Shown here: piece after piece, positions 49,827 through 63,868 of the stretch
Layout: every line of letters begins with the position of its first letter
Numbering within the stretch: position 1 is the first letter of the stretch
Assembly (NCBI GenBank): GCA_030141605.1
Contig: JAQGDQ010000241.1
Span: 277,706-341,705, forward strand
Reading direction: 5' to 3'
From: Tubiluchus corallicola
Taxonomy: Eukaryota; Priapulida; Priapulimorpha; Priapulimorphida; Tubiluchidae
DNA length: 64,000 bases
Translations under genes and position numbers: made by a program
Notes under the pieces: model-generated
Database searches by the model: none
What the model was told of the DNA's origin: nothing
What the model saw: the letters and a program-made list of their open reading frames with translations, nothing else

Positions 49827-52199
49827 ACACGTAATATGATTTGAGTTTTAAATGTTCTAGACTGAAATATTTATAAACCCAGAAACAAAAATTATTAAAA
49901 CAATAATGTATATGTCAAGTAAGCAATGTGTTTAATTTTTTTGTTGTTTGACAATTTGGATAAAGTTAAATGTTATGAAACTATCATCAAGCACTGCTAT
50001 TAGTATCAAAACAGTCCCAAATTAAACTTAAAACACTAGCTGCACGTGACATCTTCAGAAATAAGATTTTCACAAATAACATTCTTGTTGATATTAATGA
50101 AGAAAATGCAATTCAACTAACAAAATTAATGTCAAAGTAAAAAAACAATACAATTCCTGTCGACAGAATTTCATTTTGGCAGGATAAAAACGCAATATGG
50201 AAGACCGGACAAACTTCCGACAAATGCCATTTGGCAGTTGTCAACGCACAAACTTTGAGTACAAGAGAGGCTGCTAATATTTTAGTGACAAGATCTGTGC
50301 AAATAAAAATATTGTCATCATCCATTTTTATGATGTTGGACTTTTATAATTTCTTAACTAGAGCGATAAATTTTACACGGATTTTCAGGATATCGATATA
50401 TAAGTTTGGTTGCCAAGTCGAAGAAGATTTGTGAATCTTTGTACCAGATTACTAGGCCTATAAAGCGATGACAAAACGTTGACCATTAACTATTGATCAA
50501 TAAAGAGGAATTGTGCGATGAAAACAATGCACACAACGTCCACATTGATCAATAACTGAAGCTTTAAACTCGAAAACGTAGCTATTCATTAATGAAGGCG
50601 TTGTGCGCATTCTTTTCATCATTTTTATAACATAGTAACTTTATCGGCAAAATTGTTGTGACCTATGGTGTTTTTGTTTTATTTTATTTTACACGAGATT
50701 TGCTGTGCCAGATTACACAACCTAAATTATGATAAGCTCCTGTGTGTGTTATTCTTCATATTCTAGTCCATAACTTAGCTTACATGATACGCATCAACCA
50801 AGCACATTACCAGAATCTTGGAAACCGCCAGGAAGCCAAATGGAACTATTTTTGCATAAAATGTGGAGAGAACTGATGGTAAATAACACAAGAAATTTTT
50901 AGTAGAAACCGGTTCCAGCCAGAATGATGCTTTCCCGCATGGAAACAAAAGTGACTGACATCAGTTATGTAAACAATGAAAAAAAGATCAATTTGGAATT
51001 CTGTACTAACTTTGGCATTTTATGTAAACGTAGCAAGGCGATATAGACGTTTCTGATCAAAGGGTTTATTTATCGTCTGGCATTTAGCTGAAAAGGGGCG
51101 TCGGAAACTCGACCGAAATCCGGACGTCAATTTGGCGTTGCCGTGTTTTTGCCGCCTTAGGTGTTCTGACTAACGGTTAACAGACTCTAAATCGAACCCA
51201 ACAGGTCAAGACGGTGCGTGGAAGTTTTCTTCTAATGTGCGCAACGCTCAAGAGTTTCACATGAAGCGAAATTTGTGACGATTATCTCATTTTTTCTAAA
51301 AATCATGCGATAAATTTCTTAGGAAGCCAAGTGTCTTTTTTGTCGACAAGCGCATAACGAGATTTCGAAACAACTTTGGTGGAAATTGGAGTAAAAGGTG
51401 AGTGTCAGACCTGATATTTGAACAAAATCCGAAACCCAAACGTGTAAAAATTACATGGTAACACTATAAAAAATATATAATTCAAATCTAACAATAATAA
51501 ACAATCGTTGCACTATAATTTAATCCACTGGAAATGTTTTTAACTCAATGCCAACTAAAATTAAATATGCTCATACTGTAAAATGCGTTTAAAAGTAATC
51601 TTAATGGTAAAGGATAAATTTACACATTAATAATTATATATTATAGGGTGTGGTGAAAAAAACTTTTATCCAGTCTTTTTACAACTTTTCCTACTTTGGG
51701 GGTTTGATGAGATACTACCATGGGTAAATTTTCAGCTTGATTAAGCTTTGGCAACACGTGTCTCCTCTTACGTTAAGATTTCGGATTTTTGCTCATTTGA
51801 GTGGTAATTTAACAAATTTTAAAAACTTTTATATCCACTCCACTGACCTAGCAATTTCCACCAGTAGTTTGTAATGATTATTAGTTATCGCACATAGAAC
51901 TAGCCTGTGACAGTTTTGCAGGAAATTGTATCTGCAAAATTTAAAAATGTGTATTTTATCCATATATCGCCATATGTTAACTAATGCTTTCAAAATTGCG
52001 CCTATATGAATTTCTCAAAAACTTGCTACATTGAACTGTAAACCCCGATTTGTTCTAAAAACAATAACAGTACCTTGCATTGTTTATTTGGAAAATGTTT
52101 ATTATTGAAAATGTTCATACTGCTCAACAACTATTTTTTCTAGAAAAATAATTTTAGAAACCGTTTATTTTTACATTTTGTGAATCACGAACTCTGGAA
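49827..52199. other. Intergenic DNA
   Basis: No gene or strong repeat is recognised. Short open frames at 50113-50434 on both strands have no family resemblance. Confidence 0.5.
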
Positions 52200-52518
52200 A
52201 AGTTAGCAGCAAGCCATACGGCTATCCTACTAAGCTGCCAGATAATCAGTTGCCAACAGTTGGAAATGTTCTACGGCATTATCAATTCAAAATGGAGGCC
52301 CAGTCAGAGAAGGATCCAGCACACAGATTTGTTGCGCAGCAGAAGAGATTGTAGCACAAGATGTATTCGCTATATATGCAAAAGCTTTAATTGCCACAAT
52401 AACACTTAAAGACACTATTAAAAGCATTATGACCGAGTTGCAAAAGATTCCATATGAGCTGGATAAAGTGCCCGAAAATAGTAAAACAAAGCCTTCACAT
52501 CCAGAAAACTATGCTTAA
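52200..52518 (+). pseudogene. Frameshifted relic of a repeat-borne ORF
   Basis: The first frame reads YGYPTKLPDNQLPTVGNVLR and continues to a TAG near 52354. A second frame overlaps it and continues IVAQDVFAIYAKALIATIT through ELQKIPYELDKV to TAA at 52516. The LPT-x-x-x-VL then IWxKAxIPT-like layout resembles a family of hypothetical proteins found in many copies in invertebrate genomes, but I cannot name it. One frameshift breaks it. Confidence 0.4.
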
Positions 52519-53643
52519 GATGGATGGTATACAAGATCACTGGACCACCTGACCACTGGACTGGCCTACTTATAGTAAATGTATGTCTATTCTGTTTTTC
52601 CAGTGTTTTCATTAGTCCCATCACATCATATAATTTTGAGGTGGTGAAAGAAGATGCCTTTCTTTATCAAGTAATCAAAAACATATACAGCGAATACACC
52701 TCTTCTGCTACGCAACAAACCTGTTTCTTGGATAATATACAATGTCAAAGGCTTAATGAATTGAAACTTAGTAAGAATATGCTATATTTTGGTGTTTAAT
52801 TACTAATTAAAAAAGCTTGGCTGCGACACTTAATAAGTAGTTGATTGACAGCCAGAAAACTGCTAATGAGTGGCTTTGTGTATCATGCTGCCTCCGACCT
52901 TTTGAAAGAGGCTGTATATGTGATATCTCTGCGTTAATACTACGTAAGTTGCAGCCATTTGAATGCTCTTAACTGGCGTTCGCTTTCGAAAGGCGACGAT
53001 GCGCTTACGATTAGCGAAAAGCAACGAATATCCACCAGTTACGTCATAATTTTCAATTAAATGGCGGAAACCACCCTGCCTGAAAATTTCTCTACAGCGG
53101 AAGTATAAAATAAACGTATATTCCATAGGCAGTTTTTGCATATTTCATTGTTATTTTGTTATTGTAATATTCTGGTTTTTGAAAAAAGAAACTTCAGAAA
53201 AGCTTCTTCCACTCTTTAGAATATTTCACACTCGCTTTTGCAGCCTTGACACAGTTGCACTGGCAAAATGTACCATTTGGTTTTGACTGGGAACATAACG
53301 ACTAATGCTGTAAAAGCAGTTAAACAAAAGTTTCCGCAAAATCTGGAAACCAAAACAGAATAACTTCTGTTGATGGGCTGGCGGCTTGTTTTACTGTTGC
53401 TACTAACGAGTAACTTATACATTAAACGTCTGGTTTCGCCCAGTTCAGCTGCATTGTTACATTTTCTTGCATCTTGGCGAATGGAAACATGATACAATAT
53501 ATTCATTTATTTCTTTTCATATGTGGTGATTGTGATCAATGTAATTTAGTCATTTATAAATACTTAATCACTAACATTTTTCATCAAAGAAACCAAAGAC
53601 GGATGCCTCCGCTATGGAGGAAAGAAGTCGTAGCTGACATCTG

Positions 53644-53809
53644 ATGACCATGGAACAGAGACTGCATTGTGGAGAATACCTTTACGGGCAAGAGGAGGAT
53701 GAAGAATTAAGGCAACGTGGTTATTTTGGATACGCGCGGTCTACTCCTGAGCGAGAATTCGGAGACCCACGAGATGAGCAAATCCATCATACTATTCGGT
53801 CTTTGGCAG
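53644..53809 (+). CDS. Putative first coding exon, unidentified gene
   Basis: From ATG (with a second in-frame ATG in an ACCATGG context at 53650) the frame reads 55 codons, rich in Glu, Asp and Arg (GQEEDEELRQRGYFGYARS), and ends at CAG|GTAAGT, a consensus donor, in phase 1. It has no signal peptide, so an intracellular N-terminus is likely. The next exon is not certain. The partial exon at 63869 has the matching phase, which would place the minus-strand protease gene in the intron. Confidence 0.4.
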
Positions 53810-54911
53810 GTAAGTTAGTTTGTCTCTGAGGTGTCATCATTTTCTAGAATTAGCCCAGAATACGAAAGATTAGGGTACTCACTCATTGAGTTTTCTGCCA
53901 ACTGCCTGGGTATTGTCGTGCAATCCGTTTTTTTTTCGTAAAAATTTAGAACAAGGAGTAATTTTATTGTGACGTCACAAGATTAAAAACTAAGAAAAAC
54001 TTATCAATTAAACGACAACAATAACAAAAACATATAGCAGCATCACGGCGAAGCAAGTCTTTATAGAGTGTTACTTTGCAAACGGGTAACCCAAAAGTTA
54101 CCCTTAATAGCAGCGAAATTCCCAGGGGGTAAGATACCATGAAGCCTATTTTCTTATTATTGTTAGCCCCATATTATATTTTTCACAGGCGAGTTGTTTA
54201 GCTGCCAATTACTTTTACGCAAAGCAATCAAGTATTTTTGTAGTGCCACTTGAACTAATATTTGGTTATTTTCTTTGAAATCTTTGTATTTGCATCTTTC
54301 ACTACGAATTCACTTTTTCTATCACTTATGCCTTTTTCATTGGCAATCAAAGGGTTTAAATATCCGACATAAACTACGTTATACACCATAACGTATAACA
54401 ACTGTTTAAAGTTGCTCTAGTAAATTTATGAAAATTAAATTTCAGTTCACAGCAACTTGGCTCTTAGGGTCTAATTGATTCAGAGGGAGAACATGTTTCT
54501 AGCGCATGCAGTTCCTGTTTTCCAAATAAACAAGTTTCCTGCACCAGCATTGACTGGGTTCTGCAATCTTGGCACAGCTGTTGTAAATTGGCTCGTTATT
54601 TTCTGCAAATACGACATTTAAAAATACAACATAGAGTCAAGTGAAATAAACCATTAAGTTACTAAAGATCTGGATAACAGAATTGAAAATTTTTGCGTGT
54701 GTTGTGTTGTTAGTGTTTTTTTACCCTGCTTGTCACTTTGCGTAGATTAAATTCGCAGCAAAGAGAAACATCTGTGTAGCGTTGTTAGTTCGTTCATAGT
54801 TTTTTTCTGCATCAACTTAAGCGGAAGTCAACCTCGGCCCGGAAGTAGAGCATGAGACTAGTTGAACGTATTATAATATCACAATGTCAGCAAAACTAGT
54901 CTCTTTGATAA
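53810..54911. other. Non-coding DNA, possible intron
   Basis: No gene, RNA or repeat is recognised. It may be the start of the intron after exon 53644-53809. Confidence 0.4.
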
Positions 54912-54970
54912 AATATCTTTACTAACATGCGACACGGGTTTCGTCCTGCTCGGGGCTTCATCAAGGAATA
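54912..54970 (-). ncRNA. Hammerhead-ribozyme-like sequence, minus copy
   Basis: The minus strand reads TTGATGA, a stem-II-like CCCCGAGCAGGAC, GAAAC, and then CGTGTC with a GTC cleavage triplet, followed by a TTAGTAAAGATATTTT tail. These are the parts of a type I hammerhead in order. The first core base is T instead of C and one stem II strand has drifted, so activity is doubtful. It is the inverted partner of the copy at 55052-55114. Confidence 0.55.
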
Positions 54971-55012
54971 AAAAACAGTTAAAACAGAATATTACTCAGT
55001 TACATAACAATT

Positions 55013-55036
55013 CATAACATTATGGATAATGTTATG
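55013..55036. repeat. Perfect 11-bp hairpin between ribozyme-like arms
   Basis: CATAACATTAT and ATAATGTTATG are exact reverse complements separated by GG. The hairpin lies in the spacer between the two hammerhead-like arms. Confidence 0.9.
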
Positions 55037-55051
55037 TTTCCCTTGTTTTAT

Positions 55052-55114
55052 AGTTCCTGATGAAGCCGTGGAGCAGAACGAAACACGAGTTGGACGTTAA
55101 TAAAGATATTTAAT
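55052..55114 (+). ncRNA. Hammerhead-ribozyme-like sequence, plus copy
   Basis: The plus strand reads CCTGATGA, a stem-II region (AGCCGTGGAGCAGAAC), GAAAC, and ACGAGTT (a possible GTT cleavage triplet), followed by GGACGTTAATAAAGATATTT. The core CTGATGA and GAAA are intact, but stem II pairing is weakened. Together with the minus copy it makes a roughly 60-bp inverted repeat. Such hammerheads are known in Penelope-like retroelements and retrozymes. Confidence 0.6.
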
Positions 55115-55189
55115 ATTGCAATGAAAATTTGCTGAATTACAGCAAACAGATTTTAGTCATTTGATGGGCTACACAGGGGTTGCTGAGCC

Positions 55190-56781
<1,592 letters not shown>

Positions 56782-56787
56782 TTATTG
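56782..56787 (-). terminator. Protease polyadenylation signal
   Basis: AATAAA on the minus strand, about 70 bases after the TAA stop of the serine protease. Confidence 0.5.
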
Positions 56788-56855
56788 ATTAAGAACTCGC
56801 TTTTATAGATTCGTCATAGATTTAGTAATAACATTATATCATAAATCATCAGGTC

Positions 56856-57258
56856 TTATGAACTTTTCATGTGGCTGACTAACCAGTCATGATAATAGGT
56901 GACTCTTGCCCATCCATCTGGAAAAGGTTCTTCTCCGATTTGGCATCCACTCACGGACCATGACGTCACACCGACCAGAGTTGGCTCATCGTCGTCGTCA
57001 ATTATCCACAAAGGTCCGCCAGAATCACCCTGAATGAAAACATTTATGTGTTATCGGTTACTATATTGTAAATTTGTAATTTATATATGATATTCTTAGT
57101 TAAAAGAATCCTAGGTAATTCGCTATTCCAGTTCTGAGAGGCAGAGAAAACCCGGTTAATCAAGAAATTCTGGACAATTGGAATTTAGATCTGTGCCCTA
57201 TATTTTAGCGTGGTATTGGCTGTGTCAAATACTCATAAGCAAAATGAGATAGCATTGA

Positions 57259-57291
<33 letters not shown>

Positions 57292-60200
57292 TAGATAGAT
57301 AGATAGATATATAAAGGGATTGGAACGAAAAGGCTTTGTGAAGTGCAGTAAATTACATAAACAAAACAATAAAACATTGTTTATATTTGATAAATTCTTT
57401 ATGTCACTTCTCTCTGTAAATGTGGCGTAATGTGTGTCACGTTGTTCTGATTCTGTCGTGTACGCACTTACGTTGCAAACTGTGGGCGATCCCTTGCCTG
57501 CACAAATCATTCCTGGTTGAATGAATCCTGGCTGATGCTCTCCCCATATAGCATCACATTCTTCGTTTGACAAGATTGGCATATCATAGCCTTTCAATAA
57601 TACATCTGAGGTGGGGCCATCTACAATTTAAAATATATAGTAATGATGACAATAATAATCAGGAAGACAATGTGAGTGTAGATGAAATAAAACAGTAACA
57701 CCACAACGAACAAACAACAGCAACAGCAACAATCGCCGTAAATACTAGGTTGTCATTGCTGTTGTTGTTATTGCTGTGTTGTTGTTGTTGCTCTGGTTGT
57801 TGTTGCTGTTGTCGTTGCTGTTGCTGTGTTGTTGTTGTTGTTATTGTTGCTGCTGTTGCTGTCGTCGTGGTTGTTGTTGCTGCTCCTGTTGATTTGTTGT
57901 TGTTATGGAATGATCTCAACCAAATACTATGATTCTTACCGCCATAAATTCTCCCAAATCCAGATGTACGACCCATGTACCCATCATATTGATTACTATT
58001 ATTACTAGCCAGTCGAATTGGTTGTAAATTTTCTGTGAGCTCCATAGGTCGAATTAAATGCAAGATGGCGACGTCGTTATATATTTGGCTTGAAATATAG
58101 TCCTCGTGCATATATATGCGTTCAAACTGAAATTTATATTCATGAATTAAATCAAGTGTAAAATGACATTTGTTTAAAATGCATCTTGTACGCTGGCGCA
58201 CGAATAAAGCACTGCCCCATTTTCTAAGTTCCATTTATTAAAATTACCTCAAATTTTGGTATCGACTTTTGGGGCATACTTAATATTGGTGAAATTTTTA
58301 TAATACATTAATTTCTAACAAAATGCAGACTTTGTAATATCTGTAATACAGTTTAATTGCTGATATTGATTTTGCTGCGCCATGAACGTAACCAAAAATG
58401 AAAAAAATCTGCATATAGATTGTGAATTTATATCAGTAAGTCTTGTAGTGGCATTTCAGAAATACAGAGCAGAACTGGCAACTAAAAGAAAAGTAATAAT
58501 GTTTTTACAATTTATGAAGAGCATTGCACTCACTTAAAAACACAAACTCTCGAAACGTAGTTTCAAAACATACAAGACAAATTATAATACTGTAGGTACG
58601 ATATAATTTTTAAAAAACACAATGAGAATTTTTTTGAAATTTGATAAGATGGTAAATTCTGATGCCAAACGATTGTTTCGAACTTAGCTCCAAAAAGGCT
58701 TACTGATAAAAACTGCAACTTGCAACTGACGTTTACAAGTGTAAAGCAAAGTGTAGTGTCAAAATTTTTGTTATATACACATACATATGTATTAATCATA
58801 ATTTGTAGTACTTACACCAACGTTGGGTGGATCGTCAGGAAAAGATGGTTGCTGGGTTATTCGACCAAATCCAGCTGTGAAAAAAGCCGGATAGTGTTGA
58901 CTCCTTAAAAAATTAATTTACTTTCAATTTACATTCGCCAGTGGTGAAATGTGTGGAAAAAAGGGAAGACTTGGTTAAAGTGGGAAATTTCAAAATACAA
59001 CCTGCAACCTTCAAAATGTAACTTACAGATCACACTAATAATAACTTTTTTCAAATACTTTTTGAGTTAAAATATTTTGACATTTGTTAGTCATTAGCTA
59101 TATGACTAAAAACGTATTCTTATTTTACCAAACTTTTAATGACAGACCAGTGAATCTCACTAAGTCTAACTCAAACCTTATTAGTGTAAATTTGAAGACC
59201 TAATTTAAACTCTAATTCAAACCCTAATTCATACTGTGCAATGGCCTAAAATTCATTATTTTATGTAAATCTTTTGGATTTCGTTATTCTTTCCCTAAAC
59301 AGCTGAGTAGAAATTTTATTTGGCACTGTTTTGAGTCAATCTAAAAGACGTTCCTAATAAGGTCACTCGGTCTACCTGTCTTTCCAACTTTTTGCTTTTC
59401 TTTTGCTCTTTATTGATAAAATGATTGTTTATACTGTCTTTTACCTCACTCTTGTTTACTCTAGCATTATTTTGGTCCGTCTTTGCTTTTTTCACTATTG
59501 TCTTTTTTTACCAGTGACCAGTCCTTCAGTAAAAATTATATTTTAATAAACTATGAATGATAATATTGTCTGTTTCATATTAATTTTGACCCTTTCTGCC
59601 TTCCATTTAGAGTCCACTAAATGACATGTTCTTACCCAGCAACACAGTGGGCGGCTGTGATGACGTTGTATTCATCCAGGAGTGAACATCCACAATAAAA
59701 GCTGTTGCGATTGAATAAAATACCCTAAAATTGGAAAAAAGAGACTTGTTGAATATTACTTAAAACATTTTATATATTGTACGATACCTGAAAGCGATGA
59801 CGATCAATGCATAACATCACCGGTCCCTAAGCCTAATATCACTCATCCAATTAGGCCCAAAGTACAGAAATGCCCTATGTCTATACATCTTTGCTAACAT
59901 CTAAATGAAAACTCTGAATCAGACAAGTAAGACATACGTTTAACAGTTTTGTATGACAGGCATTATGCAATCTATAATATATATTAACACTTTATAAAAT
60001 TCCAAGGCCACAAAGTACGGAATGATATGCAACAAGTGACTAAGGAAATTTAAAATATTTACACTTTAAAAAGACGTATTAAATGGGATATATGTAATTC
60101 CTATGAATAATAATAGAATTGCATTACGCATGATACTAATCTTCTTCCATTTTGCGGTAAGTCTCATCTTGCACTGCTGTGGTAATCTTAGTTTTAGTTA

Positions 60201-60794
60201 ACATGGTCAGTGTTATCATTATTACATCACATATCGTGATCTCTCTCTTCACCCTTTTGTTTCTCCTTTCGTTGCCATTACTGGCAAGTTCATCCTCATT
60301 TGCCTTGTTTGTAATTACGTTATGTGTTCATGAAATGAATAAATTAACTTAAGTAAATTAAAATGAAACTAAATTAAATTAAACACCTGCCATGGAACTT
60401 CTCCTAACTCTGCTGGAACACCATCAACAATTCTTGTGTCATCAAACGTTTGCACAACAGCTGTAAGAAGAAAATATTGCAATGAAAGTGTGATCGGTGT
60501 CACCATCGTCGCCAACACCATCATCGCAATCATTATTATCATCGTCATCGTCATCATCATCATCACCACCACCACGGTCCGCTACATTTAGTTTAGATAT
60601 TTGAAAAAATAGCTCAAATTAGATAATAGAGACAATGTAATGGAGACAATGCAGAGCAATTGCTGCTGTCAATTGCCTGTAGTAGTAAAATCAGTTTTAC
60701 GAAACTCGAAAATTTGTCTTTACTTACGTCTTCTTGGAAATGCGAAAGCATTCGCAAAGAAGGCGAAAATCAACACTATCTTCATGGTAAACAT
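56856..60794 (-). CDS. Secreted chymotrypsin-fold serine protease (S1A)
   Basis: Seven exons on the minus strand: 60794-60728, 60460-60387, 59724-59636, 58903-58816, 58126-57940, 57620-57472, 57029-56856. All phases agree and give 275 residues. Residues 1-18 or so are a signal peptide (MKIVLIFAFFANAFA), followed by a short propeptide ending TRIVDG, the activation cut. The catalytic His is in TAAHC, Asp in NDVAIL and Ser in GDSGGP. The position equivalent to chymotrypsin 189 is Thr (PTVCNGDSGG) and position 216 is Ser (SWSVSGC), so classical trypsin specificity is unlikely; a chymotrypsin- or elastase-like preference is inferred. The usual CGGS is CGCS, adding a cysteine. The 58903 acceptor was chosen over one at 58874 because only it keeps frame with both neighbours. 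It is probably an extracellular or digestive enzyme. Confidence 0.9.
57260..57313. repeat. AT then AGAT microsatellite
   Basis: (AT)14 followed by about five AGAT units in the last protease intron. Confidence 0.95.
57745..57905. repeat. TTG/TGC trinucleotide tract
   Basis: About 160 bases of TTG with GCT and GTC variants inside the protease intron 57940-57620. It produces poly-Gln and poly-Leu artefact frames. Confidence 0.9.
60536..60573. repeat. CAT/CAC trinucleotide tract
   Basis: Short CATCATCATCACCACCACC tract in the first protease intron. Confidence 0.85.
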
Positions 60795-63446
60795 CTTGCT
60801 AATTCAACATCTATCTCATTAATTTAACAGCTTATAACATCATCAGCTACCTTTTAGTCTACGATTTAGTTTTATATCGGGCTATCGTCTTGTATAAACG
60901 ATAAGTAAATATCGGTGGTATCATTCATGGGTTTTGTGATGAGTATTATCGTTGTTATACAAACTACAATTTAGTATGTACCCAATTTACTATCGTAACA
61001 TCTGTTGGATTCCCATGCCAACGAAACGTCAAGTGAAAGAGGGAGAGAGAGAGAGAGAGGGGGGGACAGCTAGCCAGAGAAATAATCATGTAAAACAATA
61101 TGTATTGCGAGTCATAATCATTTCATTTAGGTGTTAAGACACTTTTTATAGTAGCATCGCCTATTTCAGATAGTAGGAAACGCCATTTTTAATTTTTGAC
61201 CTTATACGTAGGACCGGAAATTGCAAAATAGCAACTGGGCAGCATTCCCAAGACTATCATCGAAGATGAACAAGTTGTTATTGTCAGAGGCAAATAACCT
61301 TGGGCAAATCTGCAGCTGCACGTCGGTGAGCATTACAATTTTCACCGTGGCGGTATTTACAGCTTCTTCTCAGATAACTCAAGCAACAGTTTGTTAAAAA
61401 CCAAGACAAATCCCCGTTTATGCTCCTGTAATAAATCTGTTTGAAAGTGCGAAAGTAACAACATCCCGAGAAAGATATAGATTTTTTGATAAACAGACGT
61501 TTAGTCTGCAGCTGGAAATCTTAGGACTAATGTGAAGTCGATTTTTATCCGCCGGCATCGTAGTCCCAAAGGCACATTCAGACTAGCGAAGTAAGTAACT
61601 CGCAAACATGTTCAGTTAGTGTCAGACAGTTCACACTTGTGAGTTTACTGACAGCGAGAAAACTCGCTAGTCTTTTCGCCGTCTTACGGCTCGCCGGTAA
61701 GAGAACCTGCATTCCGATTTCATCGTTCATCATCATGACAGAGATCGAGTTTTCTTAGCCATCGACTTTTAATTCATGGTACCCACAAACGAGGAGGTTA
61801 GGGTCACAAACTTGCATAAGCAGACATTTGGGGCGAAATATACCGAAAACTGCTCAATCGCACACAATTAAACTGCCTGCATCAGGCATAGTCAAGCGAT
61901 TAGCATAGTCAGGCATAGATTTGGATAGATCTAAATTCATTTCAGTTTTGTTACCATAATGTCATTTTAATTTGCGTGTTTTCTATTAGTTCAATACTTA
62001 TTTTTTGCGAGTAGTTTAATACGAGTAGATGGCGGCACCAGCATGTAAACAGTGCTAGTAGAGGTATTGACCCCTATTGACAAGAAAGCAAAATATTTTA
62101 AGTTAGCGATTCTTTAAAAATAAAGCACACCTGGTTCGTAATATTTGCAATCGAATTTATGTAGCTTTTGGATTTGTCTACTTAACAGCAGTTAATTTAG
62201 AGATATAGTTTGACACACATACTTACATTTCACGACTTAGCGTATTGAAAAATTAAGCAAAAAATAATTTTCTAATACAATTGAAAAACTGAGATATCTG
62301 ACCTTTGAAACCAGACAAAGTGTAAAAAAATCAGGAAAATTTGTCTAAAATACAGTAAAACACACAAAAATTTTCAGACGTGTTTCAGTACCTATTGGCG
62401 TCATCATCATTCGTATGATCTAACTACAGCAAATGTTAACTGTACCTTCGCTGTTGTAGCTACATATATTGCTGATGATGACATCTGCAGGTGTGGAAAC
62501 ATTTCCGTAAATTTAATGCGTTTTGTCATTTGACCCTGAATTAACGATCTCGCCTTACAAGTCCATCATATCCTCTGATTATTATTACCAGAATGCATTC
62601 AAATCGCACGAATATAAGCGAATTCAAGAATATATTCACCCTTCAGTACAGTGCTTTCTCGCCCAAGGGACAAAAAACTAATTACTATCAAATTACTACC
62701 ATGTTTACAAACTGTCTGTGTGATGGCTTGCATTATCACTTAAAAACTTGGCATTTGGGGAGCTTCAACAAGATGTAGGCTAACGACAAGTTTATTCTTC
62801 TCCTGAATCATTTGAACTTGTAAAAAAATCATATAAATTATAAAACAGTATTTGGCAAATATAGAGGTGGGAATTTTTTAGACGTTCTTCCAATTAACTG
62901 GTTACATGAACATAAATTATATCAAGCTTGTCAGAACAATTGACACTTATAACATTTAGTAAAGTTAATTATGTAGATATAACGCCGTATATTAATTTTT
63001 CCGCCAAACTTTTTTGCATCTAACTAAAAAGTTATTTAGTTGAATTTCATACGTTATCATCACGGGACGTATTAGTAGTAGAAATGTCTTCCACTTTATC
63101 AGCATAATTTTTCATTTCTTCATGATGACGCATTAATCAACAAAATATCTGTACTATTGAGTTATGATAGCATCATTTGAATGCAGAAGCCAAAAGGTAG
63201 ATGATTGAATTTACTTTACGTTAGTGCAGCTATTTACTACGTGATGTAAATACAACAATGCCACAGATAATTGTATGTATACATATGTACAAATGAATGA
63301 GATATCAAAGGAAGATATACGGTTTTATATCCCTTATTATGCATATGCACAAATACTTTACATTTTTATACTGTAGGACCTTTTGGGTACAAAAGCAATT
63401 ATTACAATATCTTAGCATTTAAAAGAAGAACTTAACATTGTCTTAC
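60795..63446. other. Protease 5' flank and intergenic DNA
   Basis: This includes the promoter side of the minus-strand protease and a short GA tract at about 61037-61062. A 43-codon frame at 61267 (MNKLLLSEANNL, with a hydrophobic stretch) has no support beyond being open. A third MITE family 1 copy lies at 61571. I see no firm exon. Confidence 0.4.
61571..61680. mobile_element. MITE family 1, copy 3 (short)
   Basis: It begins GGCACATTCAGACTAGCGA and ends AACTCGCTAGTCTTTTCG, so the inverted repeat is intact inside but the last bases of the right end are missing. At about 110 bases it is the shortest copy and has the cleanest left terminus. Confidence 0.6.
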
Positions 63447-63519
63447 CCGCAGCGGCCTTAAATATGGGCTTTGGTTCATCACCACTCTCTTCAGGTGTGT
63501 AGTAATACTGTTTGTACAT
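63447..63519 (-). CDS. Putative first coding exon on minus strand, unidentified
   Basis: From ATG the minus strand reads MYKQYYYTPEESGDEPKPIF then KAAAG and meets a GTAAGA donor in phase 1 after 24 codons and one base. The composition (acidic, Pro- and Tyr-rich) suggests a cytosolic N-terminus. I could not find the next exon. The evidence is a good donor, the coding-like GC rise and the in-frame start only. Confidence 0.35.
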
Positions 63520-63868
63520 TATTGCAGGTACAAATCATCATCAGTAATTAAAGCACTCCTCACCAATGCAAGGTTCCCTGCCTTTCCTTGCATGTAAGTC
63601 TGTGAGAAAGTCACTTTGTCGCACACATCAACGACGACGTCTTCTAAGGGTATTCAGTCACAAAATTAATCACAAAATTTAAATATCACTCGGTATTACA
63701 CAGTTGTCCAGAAAAAACGTTCCCCAAACTACTCATAAATATTCAGCCCGATAGAAGTAAAAGAAACCATATCATCGTACAGCCTGATTTTTCCTCTTTC
63801 CTATTTCCCTCCTGGGCTCCGCCGAGTGCCGTATTATAGGGCGTTTTTTCTGCACGGTGTTCTTCTAG
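63520..63868. other. Non-coding DNA
   Basis: Nothing is recognised. A pyrimidine-rich stretch at about 63785-63815 is the only compositional feature. Confidence 0.4.

Noticed and set aside
58816-58874. Shorter protease exon starting at the CACAG acceptor (58874)
   Set aside because: It does not keep frame with the upstream exon. Starting at 58903 does, and gives a continuous protease sequence.
61267-61398. 43-codon frame with a hydrophobic stretch
   Set aside because: It has no good signal peptide, no neighbouring exons and no family resemblance. The hydrophobic run alone is weak evidence.
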